Source of the DNA: Arthrobacter sp. AFG7.2
GTDB taxonomy: Bacteria; Actinomycetota; Actinomycetes; Actinomycetales; Micrococcaceae
Assembly: GCF_002892835.1 (NCBI RefSeq)
Contig: NZ_PJMB01000006.1
Location: 177,723-241,722 of the forward strand
Direction: 5' to 3'
DNA length: 64,000 nt
The notes beneath the pieces were generated by a model. It searched no databases. It saw nothing but the letters and a program-made list of their open reading frames with translations, and was not told the DNA's origin. The translations under genes were made by a program, and so were the position numbers. This document shows, piece after piece, positions 25,063 through 34,695 of this stretch (within the stretch, counting starts at the first letter, position 1; each line of letters begins with the position of its first letter).

Positions 25063-27366
25063 TCAGGGCGTGCCCTCCCCGGCGTCCACCACGTCGTCGT
25101 CAGGAGCGGCATCCTCCGTCAGCTGCAGCACAGTTCCCTGGTAGGCAGGCAGTTCGAGGAAGAAGCTGTGCAGGTCATCCACCTGTCCCACTGTTTCACC
25201 ACTGAACAGATCGTGGACTGCGGCGCCGGGCGCCAAATGGCTGGACTGGATGCTGCCGGAAATATCCTGGTCCGAGAAATTCAGCACGGTCACCCCGAGC
25301 TGGCCGCCTTCCAGCCGGACCACCATCACCAGCAGCCCACGGTTGGAAACGTCCGGCACATCAAGCAAGGCGCCTGTGGCAATGCCGCTTTCCTCACGGA
25401 CCGTCAGGATGCGCTGAAGCCGCCGGGCATAGGAATTCGGGTTGTTCAGCTGTTCAGGAAGGGGGCCGTAGAGGCTCCGGGCCCGGGGCATGCCGGACGA
25501 GGAGGCCTCCGCTTCCGGGCTGGTTCCCATGATGTCGTGGGCCCCGCGGTTAATCCAGCGGGTGTCACCCTGGGCTGTAAGTTCCGCGACGCTCTTGCGG
25601 TCCAAGGCGGTGATGCCTGCAAGGTCCCAGCCGGACAGGGCAAAGACGCCTGGCTGCAGGGCGTTGTACATGGAGAGGAGGATGTGCACATCCAGGACCC
25701 GGGCTTCCTCCTCCGCAGAGATGGCGTCCGGGTCCTTGATCCCCAGGGCCGCCATGATGAAGCTGACGGAGGTGCAGGCAATGCCATTGGTGGTGAACAC
25801 GGCGTTGTAGGGTGCGTTCTCCCCGGTCAGGCGCTCCCGCATGGTCTGTTGGACCTGTTCTGCAAGCTGGGCCCCGGTGAGCTCCTGGCCGTTGAGCTCG
25901 AAGATGTCATCCCGGTGCCCGGCAGCGAAGTGCATCAGCTCGTACGTCAGCTCGTCATGGTTCTGCAGCGCATGGACCAGGGACGCCTGGTCCACACCGA
26001 TCTCCATCGAGAGCCGGAGGGTAAGCCGCAGGAACTCGGTATCGGAGGTGACCAGGGCGTAGTGGTAGGCAGGTCTGGTGATGAAGTCGTAGGACAGGTC
26101 AGGCCCTGCCTCTGACGTCGCCTTGATGTCGTCAATGGTCAGGTTCAGTTCTTGGAAGGAGAACCCGCCAACCTTGCGGATCATGGAGCCGATGAGCTGG
26201 TTGGCGGCCTCGGACAAGGGGTGCCCCTCGGACCAGCCAGGCTGCTCCTCGGCACTCTTCTCCACTCCGAGGAAGCCGTTGGCATCGAGCCTGAGCGCGC
26301 CGGTGCCCAGGTCAACCAGGGAGTGCAGAGCGTCGCCGACCACAAGCCGCATCCCGGCGAACGTGGGGTCCAGCCAGTTGATGGAGGGCTGGCCGGCCTT
26401 GAAATAATGCAGGTAAACCCAGCGGCGGGTCTTGCCAGTGGTATCCACGATCGGCCGGGTGGCGCTCCAGTTCGTTTCCTTGACGCCGGGCTCGTAGAAG
26501 ATGACCCGCTGCAGCCGGCCAATGATGTAGCCGGCTTCCTGCAGGCCCTTCTCGGAGTCGGGGCTCAGGTTCACCGAATCCTGCCCTTCCGGCACGTCCG
26601 GCAGCAGGTTCCAGTCCTCCTCAGGGATATCGATCATGTGGTATATCCCCGGGTAGTCCCGGAAGTTCATTTCGGCAAGGCGGAAGTCCGCTCCCTTGCC
26701 GGTATGGCCCGGGACAATGTCATCGATGATCGTTCCGCCGTGATCCGCGGCCACCTCGCACATGGACCGGAATTCTTCCTCGGTACCAAAAACGGGATCG
26801 ATTGCCATGCTGATCCGGTCAAAGTGCCCGTCCACGCTGGGCGTCTGGGACCAGCCGCTGATGCCTCCGGCCAGCTTGACGGGGCCCGTGTGGATGGCCC
26901 TGATGCCAATCTGGCTGAAGGCACTCCACATGTCGGGATCACCCAGAGCGGAAAGGAAGGACTGGGTGGACCTGGTGATGAAGGACAGGGGATAGGCGGT
27001 AAACCACACAGGTGCGCGCTCGACAGCAGCCCGCGGGTTGGGGTGGGCGTAGGAGTTCTGCCACATGCTGGCCTGTCCGGACAACTGCCGGGCCAGCGTG
27101 TTCGCGTCTCCCAGCATCGCCTGGTTCCGCAGCCATTCGACGTAAGCCGCATTCCGCCCGTCGAATTCGAAGGATGGGCGGGCGGCAAAGTACTGCCGCC
27201 GCCGCGCCGTCGGCCTTAATGCCTTGGGCCGGGCAGGATAAAACTGCTCGTCGAAGGTGACATCCGGTTCTACGGACGGCTCGGCTGCCGCCGCATCCAG
27301 GTCCTGGTCTTCACCCGCAACGGTGTCCTGTTCAAAAAAACCGTCGCTGGCCATCGGTTCCCGCAT
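25063..27366 (-). CDS. GH13 enzyme, divergent trehalose-synthase-like
   Basis: 767 residues. The GH13 catalytic triad is readable: nucleophile Asp361 ([10 protein letters not shown]), acid/base Glu406 (FSFQELNL), and Asp471 (LQNHDELT). The order and the NHDELT context resemble trehalose synthases (maltose to trehalose), but the canonical N-terminal FYEVLVRSFxDSNGDGIGDL segment is missing. Instead about 120 residues of unrelated, partly acidic sequence precede [20 protein letters not shown]. No signal peptide, so cytoplasmic. The ATG at 27366 has AGAGGA upstream. It is monocistronic. The exact reaction is uncertain. Confidence 0.7.
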   Translation of the reverse strand: MREPMASDGFFEQDTVAGEDQDLDAAAAEPSVEPDVTFDEQFYPARPKALRPTARRRQYFAARPSFEFDGRNAAYVEWLRNQAMLGDANTLARQLSGQASMWQNSYAHPNPRAAVERAPVWFTAYPLSFITRSTQSFLSALGDPDMWSAFSQIGIRAIHTGPVKLAGGISGWSQTPSVDGHFDRISMAIDPVFGTEEEFRSMCEVAADHGGTIIDDIVPGHTGKGADFRLAEMNFRDYPGIYHMIDIPEEDWNLLPDVPEGQDSVNLSPDSEKGLQEAGYIIGRLQRVIFYEPGVKETNWSATRPIVDTTGKTRRWVYLHYFKAGQPSINWLDPTFAGMRLVVGDALHSLVDLGTGALRLDANGFLGVEKSAEEQPGWSEGHPLSEAANQLIGSMIRKVGGFSFQELNLTIDDIKATSEAGPDLSYDFITRPAYHYALVTSDTEFLRLTLRLSMEIGVDQASLVHALQNHDELTYELMHFAAGHRDDIFELNGQELTGAQLAEQVQQTMRERLTGENAPYNAVFTTNGIACTSVSFIMAALGIKDPDAISAEEEARVLDVHILLSMYNALQPGVFALSGWDLAGITALDRKSVAELTAQGDTRWINRGAHDIMGTSPEAEASSSGMPRARSLYGPLPEQLNNPNSYARRLQRILTVREESGIATGALLDVPDVSNRGLLVMVVRLEGGQLGVTVLNFSDQDISGSIQSSHLAPGAAVHDLFSGETVGQVDDLHSFFLELPAYQGTVLQLTEDAAPDDDVVDAGEGTP

Positions 27367-27490
27367 GAGTCCTCTTTCTACAGGTTGTTTCCGCGGTCCC
27401 AAGGCGTAGTGCCTTGTCGCCCTGCTTATAGTCACCGTACCCGGGGGTGCCAAGACTATTCGGGCGAACTACGAAACTACCAAGAAGGAG

Positions 27491-27640
27491 CTAGGACACC
27501 AGGTTCGCCGCGGCCGTGTCCATATGCGCAAGGATGGTCTTTCGGGCCAAATCCGCGTCACCGGTGTCGATGGCGGTGACAATGTCACGGTGACGGTCAA
27601 CACTCATGTTGCTGACGCCCTTGTCGAGCCCGGCGAACAT
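27491..27640 (-). pseudogene. Remnant of a GntR/FadR-type regulator (C-terminal FCD fragment)
   Basis: 49 codons from ATG 27640 to TAG 27491. The encoded MSVDRHRDIVTAIDTGDADL and ARKTILAHMDTAAANLV match the last helices of the FCD ligand-binding domain of FadR-type GntR regulators. The DNA-binding half is absent. AGGAGG lies five bases before the ATG, so a short peptide could be made, but by homology this is a truncated gene. It sits between the GH13 gene and a divergent SRPBCC gene. Confidence 0.55.
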
Positions 27641-27713
27641 GATGCCTCCTAAAGCGCCCGATTGACTCCGGCCGGGGCTGTGCTTCCCGTCGGCCTGTTC
27701 CTAGACTGGGGCA

Positions 27714-28154
27714 ATGATCACAGTCACCGGAAGTGTGGAAACCAAATTGTCCGCAGAGAAGGCCTTCGCCTTCCTCAGCGCCTTCGAGAACACCAGCGAG
27801 TGGGATCCCAACACTCCGGTCATGGAGAAACTGACCCCTGGTCCGGTGGCGGTAGGGCACCGGTATCACGCCGAGTCCGAATTCCGGGGGAAACGCCAGT
27901 CCCTGGAATATGAGGTCATCGAGCTTACCTCGAACCACATCAAGCTCCGGGGCGAGAACAAGACCGTTACCGCGTTTGATTCGATCGACGTAAGTCCTGC
28001 CGGCCAGGGGTCCCTGGTGAAGTACACGGCAGAGTTCAGCATCAAGGGGCCGGCCAAGATCGTCCAGCCACTCCTGAAGCCGGCGTTTATGTCCTTGCGG
28101 GACCCTGCATTAAACGGGATACGTGACACGCTCAATTCCTTGGCAGCCGCCTGA
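27714..28154 (+). CDS. SRPBCC (START-like) family protein
   Basis: 146 residues with the polyketide-cyclase/SRPBCC pattern: SVETKLSAEKAFAFLSAFENTSEWDP at the N-terminus, then the alternating strands and a long C-terminal helix (PALNGIRDTLNSLAAA). This fold makes a deep hydrophobic pocket for lipids or aromatic ligands. No catalytic residues stand out. A possible TTGACT -35 lies in the upstream gap. Monocistronic, and its ligand is unknown. Confidence 0.75.
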   Translation: MITVTGSVETKLSAEKAFAFLSAFENTSEWDPNTPVMEKLTPGPVAVGHRYHAESEFRGKRQSLEYEVIELTSNHIKLRGENKTVTAFDSIDVSPAGQGSLVKYTAEFSIKGPAKIVQPLLKPAFMSLRDPALNGIRDTLNSLAAA

Positions 28155-28384
28155 GCTGCTGCCGCCGGGCCGTTCCTGCCCTAAGCCTCGGGAACAGCAG
28201 TCCCTCATCAGGTCAATCATTTCCTGATGTGGGACGACCCTGCCAAGGGGATGGCGGCACGAGCCACGCAACCTGTTCCTTCCAGGCAAAGCCGGTTTTC
28301 ACCTATGGATCGTGCTGTTGTCCCATGATAATTTGACCGTCCAGCGTCGCTTACAGGAAGCGATCCAAGGAGGAGGGCGAGCTC
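28155..28384. other. Intergenic region with a short hairpin
   Basis: 230 bases between the SRPBCC and hemerythrin genes. CATCAGG (28206-28212) and CCTGATG (28223-28229) form a 7-bp hairpin that may terminate the upstream gene. Otherwise no feature is recognised except the ribosome binding site AAGGAGGAGG before 28385. Confidence 0.4.
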
Positions 28385-28972
28385 ATGAGTGATACCAATT
28401 CCGCCGGAACCAACGTGGACGTCGTGGACATCCTGACCAGCGACCACCAGGACATGGTCGCATTGATCGGGCAGATCAAAAGCACGCCCGATGGCATTGC
28501 GCGCAGGGACCTTGCGGACACCCTGATTGCCGAAGTAATGCGCCATGCCGTCGCGGAGGAAATGTACGTCTATCCCGCCATTGAGGACCACGTGCCCAAC
28601 GGCAAAGAAGAAGTGGAGCATGACAAGAAGGAGCACGACGACATCGTCAAGCTGATGAAGCGGCTGGAAAAGGTTGATTCGTCCGACCAGGAGTTCATGG
28701 AACTGGTCGGTGAGCTTGAGGGGCAGCTGACCCATCACGCCAGCGACGAGGAATCTGAACAGTTCCCGAAGCTGCGGCTTCACATCCCCCGCGAAAAACT
28801 TGTCGACATGGGCGAAAAAGTGGAGAAAGCGAAGAAGCTGGCACCTACCCGGCCGCACCCCAGCGCCCCGCACTCCGAGCTGTTCCACAAGACCGTGGGA
28901 CCGGGTGTGGGAATGGTGGACAGACTCCTGGACAAGCTCACGCATCGACACACGGACTCGAAGGACGCGTGA
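28385..28972 (+). CDS. Hemerythrin HHE domain protein
   Basis: 195 residues. The iron ligands of an HHE four-helix bundle are recognisable as DHQDM (about 26), a VAEEMYVYP helix (about 58), EHDKKEHDDI (about 79), and THHASDEESEQFP (about 120). Such proteins bind O2, NO or iron. The C-terminal third is hydrophilic linker plus a short amphipathic segment. The start has a strong AAGGAGGAGG. It is 103 bases before the Nramp gene, so both could relate to iron or manganese handling. Confidence 0.88.
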   Translation: MSDTNSAGTNVDVVDILTSDHQDMVALIGQIKSTPDGIARRDLADTLIAEVMRHAVAEEMYVYPAIEDHVPNGKEEVEHDKKEHDDIVKLMKRLEKVDSSDQEFMELVGELEGQLTHHASDEESEQFPKLRLHIPREKLVDMGEKVEKAKKLAPTRPHPSAPHSELFHKTVGPGVGMVDRLLDKLTHRHTDSKDA

Positions 28973-29075
28973 CAGGCTTGCCCGCCGCTTAAATGGCGGG
29001 TTGCCTTGGCAGTGGCGCCACCCGCGCGTAGGTTTGCAGGAGTTCTTGCCTGCCAGCCGACACCAAGGAGGAGCC

Positions 29076-30434
29076 ATGAGCGACGGCGCCATGGACAGTA
29101 CCGCACCGAGGAACAGCCCCGCGGCCACCCCGCCGCAGCATTCTTCATCCAAGGCCGGCCACGCCGACCGGATTGATGACGACGGCGGCCGTCCGGCCAA
29201 GTGGCGGATCATTGGGCCCGGCCTGGTGGTCGCGGCCACCGGTGTGGGAGCAGCCGACATGGTGGCCACGCTCGTGGCCGGTTCCCGGTACGGCTACGGA
29301 CTGTTTTGGGCCGTCATCGTGGGCGTGGTCCTGAAGATCATCCTGGTTGAAGGTGCCGGCCGCTACACGCTGGCAACCGGAAGGACCATTTTCGAGGGGT
29401 GGCGCTCCCTCGGTAAATGGACCACCTGGTATTTCGGGCCCTACATCATGATCTGGGGGTTCGTCTACGGTGCCACAGCCATGTCTTCTGCGGCACTGCC
29501 GCTCGCGGCCGTGTTCCCGATCCTGCCGCTGTGGGCATGGGCCATCCTGATGGGCCTGGCCGGCTTCGCAATGGTGTGGTGGGGGAAGTACGCCACCTTC
29601 GAGAAGATCACTGCCGTGCTGGTGGGCATGATGTTCGTGACCGTGGTGGGCCTGGCCATTATTGCCGCCCCGAACATCCCTGAAATGCTGACCGGCCTGA
29701 TCCCGATGATCCCCTCAACGGACGGCGGCATCTTCTACACCCTTGCCCTGGCCGGGGGCGTGGGTGGAACCATCACGCTCGCCGCCTATGGGTACTGGCT
29801 CCGCGAAAAGGGCTGGTACACGCCCAAGTGGATGAAAGTCATGCGGATCGACAACTCCATGGCCTACGTGATGACAGGGATCTTCGTGATCGCCATGCTC
29901 ATCGTCGGTGCCGAGGTTGTCCGCTCCGCAGGTGTCTCCCTTAGTGCCAGCGATGAAGGACTCCTGGACCTCTACGGCGTTCTTAAGGCGGAGTATGGCG
30001 ACGTGGTGGGAACCGGCTTCCTCGTCGGTTTTTGGGCCGCTTCCTTCTCCTCCATCATCGGCGTGTGGAATGGCGTCTCCCTGATGTTCGCTGACTTTTG
30101 GGGCAACATGCGGGGCAAGGAATCCGGGCACCCTGACACCCGGGTGGGCGGGAAGTACTTCAAGTTCTACATTCTGTGGCTTACCTTCCCGCCCATGATC
30201 CTCTTCGCCTTGGGCCAGCCCATCGGCCTGATCCTCCTGTACGGAGCCCTGGGCTCGCTGTTCATGCCGTTCCTGGCGCTGACCCTGCTCGGCCTGCTCA
30301 ATGGCAGGCGGATCCCGAAGGAGTGGGCCAACAAACTGCACTCCAACATCGCGCTGGGGATTTGCGCGCTGCTGTTCGTGGTCCTGGGCATCCGCCAGTT
30401 CTGGACCTCCCTCTCACCGCTCTTCGGCGGTTAG
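29076..30434 (+). CDS. Nramp-family divalent metal transporter, divergent
   Basis: 452 residues with about eleven membrane helices and the Nramp-like GPGLVVAATGVGAADM in helix 1 after a ~45-residue hydrophilic N-terminus. Classical Nramp proteins carry DPGN here, and this protein has TGVGAAD, so the metal-binding site is altered. The helix-6 region (LAAYGYWLREKG) also lacks the usual MPH. It resembles the Nramp-related group that may carry other ions. AAGGAGGAG precedes ATG 29076. Substrate is uncertain. Confidence 0.75.
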   Translation: MSDGAMDSTAPRNSPAATPPQHSSSKAGHADRIDDDGGRPAKWRIIGPGLVVAATGVGAADMVATLVAGSRYGYGLFWAVIVGVVLKIILVEGAGRYTLATGRTIFEGWRSLGKWTTWYFGPYIMIWGFVYGATAMSSAALPLAAVFPILPLWAWAILMGLAGFAMVWWGKYATFEKITAVLVGMMFVTVVGLAIIAAPNIPEMLTGLIPMIPSTDGGIFYTLALAGGVGGTITLAAYGYWLREKGWYTPKWMKVMRIDNSMAYVMTGIFVIAMLIVGAEVVRSAGVSLSASDEGLLDLYGVLKAEYGDVVGTGFLVGFWAASFSSIIGVWNGVSLMFADFWGNMRGKESGHPDTRVGGKYFKFYILWLTFPPMILFALGQPIGLILLYGALGSLFMPFLALTLLGLLNGRRIPKEWANKLHSNIALGICALLFVVLGIRQFWTSLSPLFGG

Positions 30435-30542
30435 GGAGGCACAGACAGTGAGGGACCGATACCGCCGCGCCTAACTCCATGGCAGTTGGCTGCTTCGGCG
30501 AAGCCGGCATGATGCCTGCGGATCCAGGGGCCCGAAGCCGGC

Positions 30543-31313
30543 TTAAGTAAGTGCCCGGTCCGCCCCGCTGGCCAGCGGGGCGGACCCCGCACTGTGGGTG
30601 CTCGACCAGATCTGGCTCATCTCTTCAGTGGACTGTTCCACAATCCTGCTCATGGCCGCGTGCGCCGCCCCGGCCTCACCCCGCTGAATCGCGCTGGCCA
30701 CGTCCACGTGCAGCTGCAGTGCCTCATGGTGCGGCAGGTGGGGCATCAGTCCGTGTTCGGTCCGTCCGGTAAGGACTTCCGCCACGAGGTTCTGCAACTG
30801 GGAAAACATTGCATTGCCGGAGGCCTTGAGCACCGCGGCATGGAACTCCACGTCCAGCCGGAGGAACTCCTCCTGGTCTCCGCGCTGGCCGGCGGCCCAC
30901 AGCTTGGCTGCCTGGGACACGAGCTGGCTGCCGGCGTCCCAGGAAGCCCGTTCAGCCGCAAGGCGGGCAGCCTGCGGTTCAACGGCTCCGCGAAGTTCAT
31001 TAAGCGCCTGCAATTGCTCCAGCCGCCGCGAGGAGGCAAGGCGCCACCGGATCACTTGCGGGTCGTAAAGGTTCCAGGACTCTTCCGGCTGCACCACGGT
31101 GCCGAACCGCCTCCGGGACTCCAGCATGCCTTTCGACGAAAGCACCCGGGACGCCTCGCGGACCACTGAGCGGGACACGTTGTGCTGCGCCTCCAGCTCG
31201 TCCAGCCGCAGGACGGAATGGGGTGCCCAACGCCCATCGGCGATGGCGAGCCCCAGGCTCTCGACCAGCGCGCCATGCAGGTCGGTCGGAGACACCGCCT
31301 TCGGGGTTTTCAT
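30543..31313 (-). CDS. FadR/GntR-family regulator of the sugar-acid operon
   Basis: 256 residues: an N-terminal winged HTH (LDELEAQHNVSRSVVREASRVLSSKGMLE in part, about 37-66) and a C-terminal FCD ligand domain with the metal-binding pattern around RLDVEFHAAVLKASGN and HHEAL. It resembles regulators of gluconate/galactonate utilisation and is transcribed divergently from the ABC importer-dgoD-dgoA-kinase-manD operon, 140 bases away. A sugar acid or 2-keto-3-deoxy acid inducer is inferred. Confidence 0.88.
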   Translation of the reverse strand: MKTPKAVSPTDLHGALVESLGLAIADGRWAPHSVLRLDELEAQHNVSRSVVREASRVLSSKGMLESRRRFGTVVQPEESWNLYDPQVIRWRLASSRRLEQLQALNELRGAVEPQAARLAAERASWDAGSQLVSQAAKLWAAGQRGDQEEFLRLDVEFHAAVLKASGNAMFSQLQNLVAEVLTGRTEHGLMPHLPHHEALQLHVDVASAIQRGEAGAAHAAMSRIVEQSTEEMSQIWSSTHSAGSAPLASGADRALT

Positions 31314-31352
31314 GGATAAATCATACGGGTTACCAGGAAAGGGTTGTCTAAG

Positions 31353-31388
31353 TCTGCCTTATTTCCCTATGATCGCTTCCAAGGCAGA
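31353..31388. promoter_or_regulatory. Inverted repeat in the divergent GntR / ABC-operon control region
   Basis: TCTGCCTT (31353-31360) and AAGGCAGA (31381-31388) are perfect 8-bp inverted repeats 20 bases apart, in the only intergenic space shared by the regulator and the operon. It is a good candidate for a two-half-site operator or a small hairpin. Confidence 0.5.
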
Positions 31389-31453
31389 TGTAAAGACGCA
31401 TTTGCAGGGCGGCTGGACAGTGACGTCAGCCCTCAGGAAGCAAGGGAGTCGTA

Positions 31454-32746
31454 ATGAAGCGACGTTCAATCGTGAAGTACGCGGCCGTCGCCGCAGCACT
31501 TTCGCTCGGGCTGACCGCATGCAGTGGCAGCGGCAGTGACGATGCCAAGGAATCGGGGACTGTCCGGGTGACCCTGGCCAACCATGTCTGGACTGAAGGC
31601 ATCAAGGCAGCCATCCCGGAATTCGAGCAGTCCAGCGGGCTCAAAGTGGAACTGACCCAGCTCGGTGAAGACCAGCTCTCCGACCAGTACAACGTCAAGC
31701 TCAACGCCGGCAGCGACGAAATCGACGTCATGATGTACCGGCCGCTCCAGGAAGGCAAGGCGTTCGCAAAGAACGGCTACCTTGCGGACCTGACCGAAAA
31801 GGTGTCCTCAGACTCCGGCTGGGACTGGAAGGACTACCAGGAAGGCCCGGTCAAGGCCACCACCGTGGACGACAAGGTCGTGGGTGTCCCGATCATCACG
31901 GAACGCGAAGTGCTTTACTACCGCAAGGACCTGCTGCAGGCAGCCGGCCTCGAAGTTCCCAAGACAATGGAAGAGCTCGAAGCAGCAGCCAAGGCAATCA
32001 AGGCATCGTCTCCTGATACCGCTGGCTTCGTTGCCAGGACCGGCAAGTCTGCCGCAGTCACCCAGTTCTCCAGCTTCCTGTACAGCTTCGGCGGTGACTT
32101 TACCGACTCCAGCGGCAAGTCCGCCGTCAACTCCAGCGAGGCCAAGGAAGCCTACGCCTACTACGGCGGCCTGATCCGTAACTATGGTCCCGCCAACGTC
32201 AGCACGGATATGAGCTGGCCCGAGGCGATGGCGATCTTCACCCAGGGCAAGGCCGCCTTCTACACCGAAGCTGACTCGCTCTACAAGAACGCCACGGACC
32301 CGGCCAAGTCCAAGGTTGCGGACACGGTTGGCTTTGCGGCCCTGCCGGCCGGCCCTGCCGGTTCGAAGCCGTACAACATTCCCTCATGGGGCCTCGCTGT
32401 GAACGAAGCTTCCGGCAACCAGGAGAATGCCTGGAAGTTCATCCAGTGGGCCACCAGCAAGGAACGCACCCTGGCTGCGCAGAAAGCCGGCGTCCCGGGT
32501 CCCCGGGCTTCCGTTTGGGCTGATCCGGAAGGAACCTCCACCTACCCGAAGGACCTTGCCGACGCCATCGCCGTGAGCGCAGAGAACGGTGTCGGCCACG
32601 ATCGTCCCGAGGTTGTCACCGTAGGCAAGGCCCGCGAGATCGTGGGCGAACCGATCGTCGCCAGCATCACTGGTGCCGACACGGCTGCCGCAGCTGATGC
32701 TGCCCACGAAGCGTTCCAGAAGTTCCTGGACGGCGAAAAGAAGTAA
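31454..32746 (+). CDS. Sugar ABC transporter substrate-binding lipoprotein
   Basis: 430 residues. The N-terminus is a lipoprotein signal peptide with lipobox LTAC (Cys23). The mature part is a family-1 extracellular solute-binding protein (for example DVMMYRPLQEGKAFAKNGYLADL and GKAAFYTEADSLY). It captures the substrate outside the membrane for the permeases that follow. The genes downstream degrade sugar acids, so a galactonate-type or oligouronide substrate is likely, though not proven. A strong hairpin at 32794 separates it from the permease genes. Confidence 0.92.
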   Translation: MKRRSIVKYAAVAAALSLGLTACSGSGSDDAKESGTVRVTLANHVWTEGIKAAIPEFEQSSGLKVELTQLGEDQLSDQYNVKLNAGSDEIDVMMYRPLQEGKAFAKNGYLADLTEKVSSDSGWDWKDYQEGPVKATTVDDKVVGVPIITEREVLYYRKDLLQAAGLEVPKTMEELEAAAKAIKASSPDTAGFVARTGKSAAVTQFSSFLYSFGGDFTDSSGKSAVNSSEAKEAYAYYGGLIRNYGPANVSTDMSWPEAMAIFTQGKAAFYTEADSLYKNATDPAKSKVADTVGFAALPAGPAGSKPYNIPSWGLAVNEASGNQENAWKFIQWATSKERTLAAQKAGVPGPRASVWADPEGTSTYPKDLADAIAVSAENGVGHDRPEVVTVGKAREIVGEPIVASITGADTAAAADAAHEAFQKFLDGEKK

Positions 32747-32793
32747 CGCCTCCGGCCTGTGCGCCTGCGTGTACCGCAGCCTGCATCACAGCC

Positions 32794-32823
32794 CTGCGGG
32801 ACGGCAGCCTTGCCGTCCCGCAG
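32794..32823 (+). terminator. Intra-operon hairpin between binding-protein and permease genes
   Basis: 13-bp perfect stem CTGCGGGACGGCA / TGCCGTCCCGCAG with a 4-base loop GCCT and no T-run. Such hairpins commonly stabilise the 3' end of the binding-protein transcript or attenuate downstream expression, so more binding protein than permease is made. Confidence 0.7.
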
Positions 32824-32855
32824 CGGCCCGCTACCCCCAACTTTTTAGGTGAGCC

Positions 32856-33809
32856 ATGTCCGTAACGAACGCCGCCCGCAGCGCTCCGGCCCGCAGCGCC
32901 GGCCGCCCTCCCAGCCTGGGAGGGAATATCTCCGCTTGGTCCAACCGGCACCGCAAATGGCTTTTCGCGGCCCCCGCGATGATCTTCGTTGGCGTGCTGA
33001 TTGTCTTCCCGCTGGTGTGGACCCTTTACCTCAGCCTGACCGATTCGCAGGGCTCCGTCCGCGCCGCGACAGAGTTCATCGGCTTCCAGAACTACCTCAC
33101 CGTCCTCACTGACACTGACCGGTTCTGGCCGGCCGTGGGCCGCACCATGACGTTCACCGGTGTTGCGCTGGTCTGTGAGGTGGTGCTCGGCATGGGCATC
33201 GCACTGCTCCTCTGGCGTCCCTTCCGCGGCGAAAAGTGGGTCCGGGTGGCAATCCTGCTACCGCTGGTGGCCACCCCGGTCGCCGTCGGCATGATGTGGC
33301 GGCTGATCTTCGACCCGAACATCGGCTTCGCCAACCAGCTGCTGGGCATGATCGGCATTCCGCCGCAGCCGTGGCTCTCCGGCCAGGACACCGCACTCGG
33401 AACCACCATCTTCATGGACGTGTGGCAGTGGACCCCCATGGTCGTTTTGATCCTTCTTGCCGGCCTGACATCGCTGTCCGATGAACCCGACGAAGCGGCA
33501 AGGGTGGACGGCGCCAACGCCTTCCAGCGCTTTTTCTACATCACGCTGCCCCTCATGATGCCCACCGTCATTGTGGCCATCCTGCTCCGCGGCATCGATG
33601 CACTGAAGACCTTCGACATCCTGTATGCCACCAAGGGCAAGGGCGGAGGATCCTTCAACGAAGTGGAAACCCTGAACGTCTACGCCTATGGCCTGAGCTT
33701 CGACTACAACCAGTACGGCCTGTCGTCCGCGGTTTTGATCCTGTTCTTCATGATCATCATCGGCTCCATGTGGCTGCTGACCATGCGCAAGAAAGCGGTA
33801 AGCAAATGA
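32856..33809 (+). CDS. Sugar ABC transporter permease (MalF type)
   Basis: 317 residues, six membrane helices after a ~40-residue basic N-terminus. The EAA loop is visible as EPDEAARVDGANAFQRFFYITLPLM. It forms the heterodimeric membrane channel with the next gene, whose ATG overlaps this stop (ATGA). No ATP-binding subunit is encoded nearby. Confidence 0.93.
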   Translation: MSVTNAARSAPARSAGRPPSLGGNISAWSNRHRKWLFAAPAMIFVGVLIVFPLVWTLYLSLTDSQGSVRAATEFIGFQNYLTVLTDTDRFWPAVGRTMTFTGVALVCEVVLGMGIALLLWRPFRGEKWVRVAILLPLVATPVAVGMMWRLIFDPNIGFANQLLGMIGIPPQPWLSGQDTALGTTIFMDVWQWTPMVVLILLAGLTSLSDEPDEAARVDGANAFQRFFYITLPLMMPTVIVAILLRGIDALKTFDILYATKGKGGGSFNEVETLNVYAYGLSFDYNQYGLSSAVLILFFMIIIGSMWLLTMRKKAVSK

Positions 33810-34687
33810 CCGTCCTGACTCCTGGCCAGACGTCCACCGGAAAGCCCCCGGTGGTCCACCGCCGTCGTAAGCCGCTGGCGACGCGCGCCTACAAGGTGTT
33901 CCGCGTTGCAGCCCTCATCACCGTGGTGCTGTTCCTCATTGCACCGTTGTTCTGGATGCTCCTTGCTTCACTCAAGACCAACGTGGACATCTACGACACC
34001 GGGAAGGCTCTCATCTTCTCGCCCACCGGCGAGAACTACGCCAACGTCCTGCAGCGGAACAACTACTTCGTCTTCATCTTCAACAGCTTCTGGGTAGCCT
34101 TCGTCTCCACCGCACTGTCGATCGTGCTCGGAGTACCGGCCGCCTATGCCATGAGCCGCTTCACCATGCACCGGTCCGCCCTGGTGGTCCTGATGGCCCG
34201 CGTCATCCCTGGTGTTTCCCTGCTGGTGCCCTGGTACTACGTGTTCTCCAACCTGCGGATGGTGGGCCGGTTCGAGGTGCTGATCCTCAGCCACATGTTC
34301 GTCGCGCTGCCGCTGATTGTCTACATCATGATGAGCTACTTCGATTCCCTGCCGCTGGAGCTGGAGGAGTCCGCCCAGGTGGACGGACTCACCCCGATCG
34401 GCGCCTTCCGCCGCATCACCCTGCCGCTTTCCGTGGCCGGAATCGCCACGGCCGGGATCCTCTCGTTCATCTTTTCCTGGAACAACTTCATGTTCGCCCT
34501 GGTGCTCTCCGGCTCCAGCACGAAGACGCTGCCCGTCGCCATATTCGATTTTGTCTCCTACGCCAGCATCGACTGGGGCGGGCTGATGGCCGCGGCCACC
34601 GTGGTCACCATCCCGATCATGATCATTGCGCTCTTCACGCAGAAGTACATCGTGTCCGGCCTCACCGCCGGCGCGACCAAGGGCTAG
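33806..34687 (+). CDS. Sugar ABC transporter permease (MalG type)
   Basis: 293 residues, six membrane helices. The EAA motif reads ELEESAQVDGLTPIGAFRRITLPLS. It pairs with the upstream permease. The C-terminal QKYIVSGLTAGATKG is typical of MalG-type carbohydrate permeases. It is eight bases before dgoD, tying transport to galactonate catabolism. A shared MsiK-like ATPase elsewhere in the genome probably energises it. Confidence 0.93.
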   Translation: MTVLTPGQTSTGKPPVVHRRRKPLATRAYKVFRVAALITVVLFLIAPLFWMLLASLKTNVDIYDTGKALIFSPTGENYANVLQRNNYFVFIFNSFWVAFVSTALSIVLGVPAAYAMSRFTMHRSALVVLMARVIPGVSLLVPWYYVFSNLRMVGRFEVLILSHMFVALPLIVYIMMSYFDSLPLELEESAQVDGLTPIGAFRRITLPLSVAGIATAGILSFIFSWNNFMFALVLSGSSTKTLPVAIFDFVSYASIDWGGLMAAATVVTIPIMIIALFTQKYIVSGLTAGATKG

Positions 34688-34695
34688 GCAACAAA

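Noticed and set aside
24960..27260. Plus-strand frames opposite the GH13 gene
   Set aside because: No family features, and the minus-strand frame carries the full GH13 catalytic triad.
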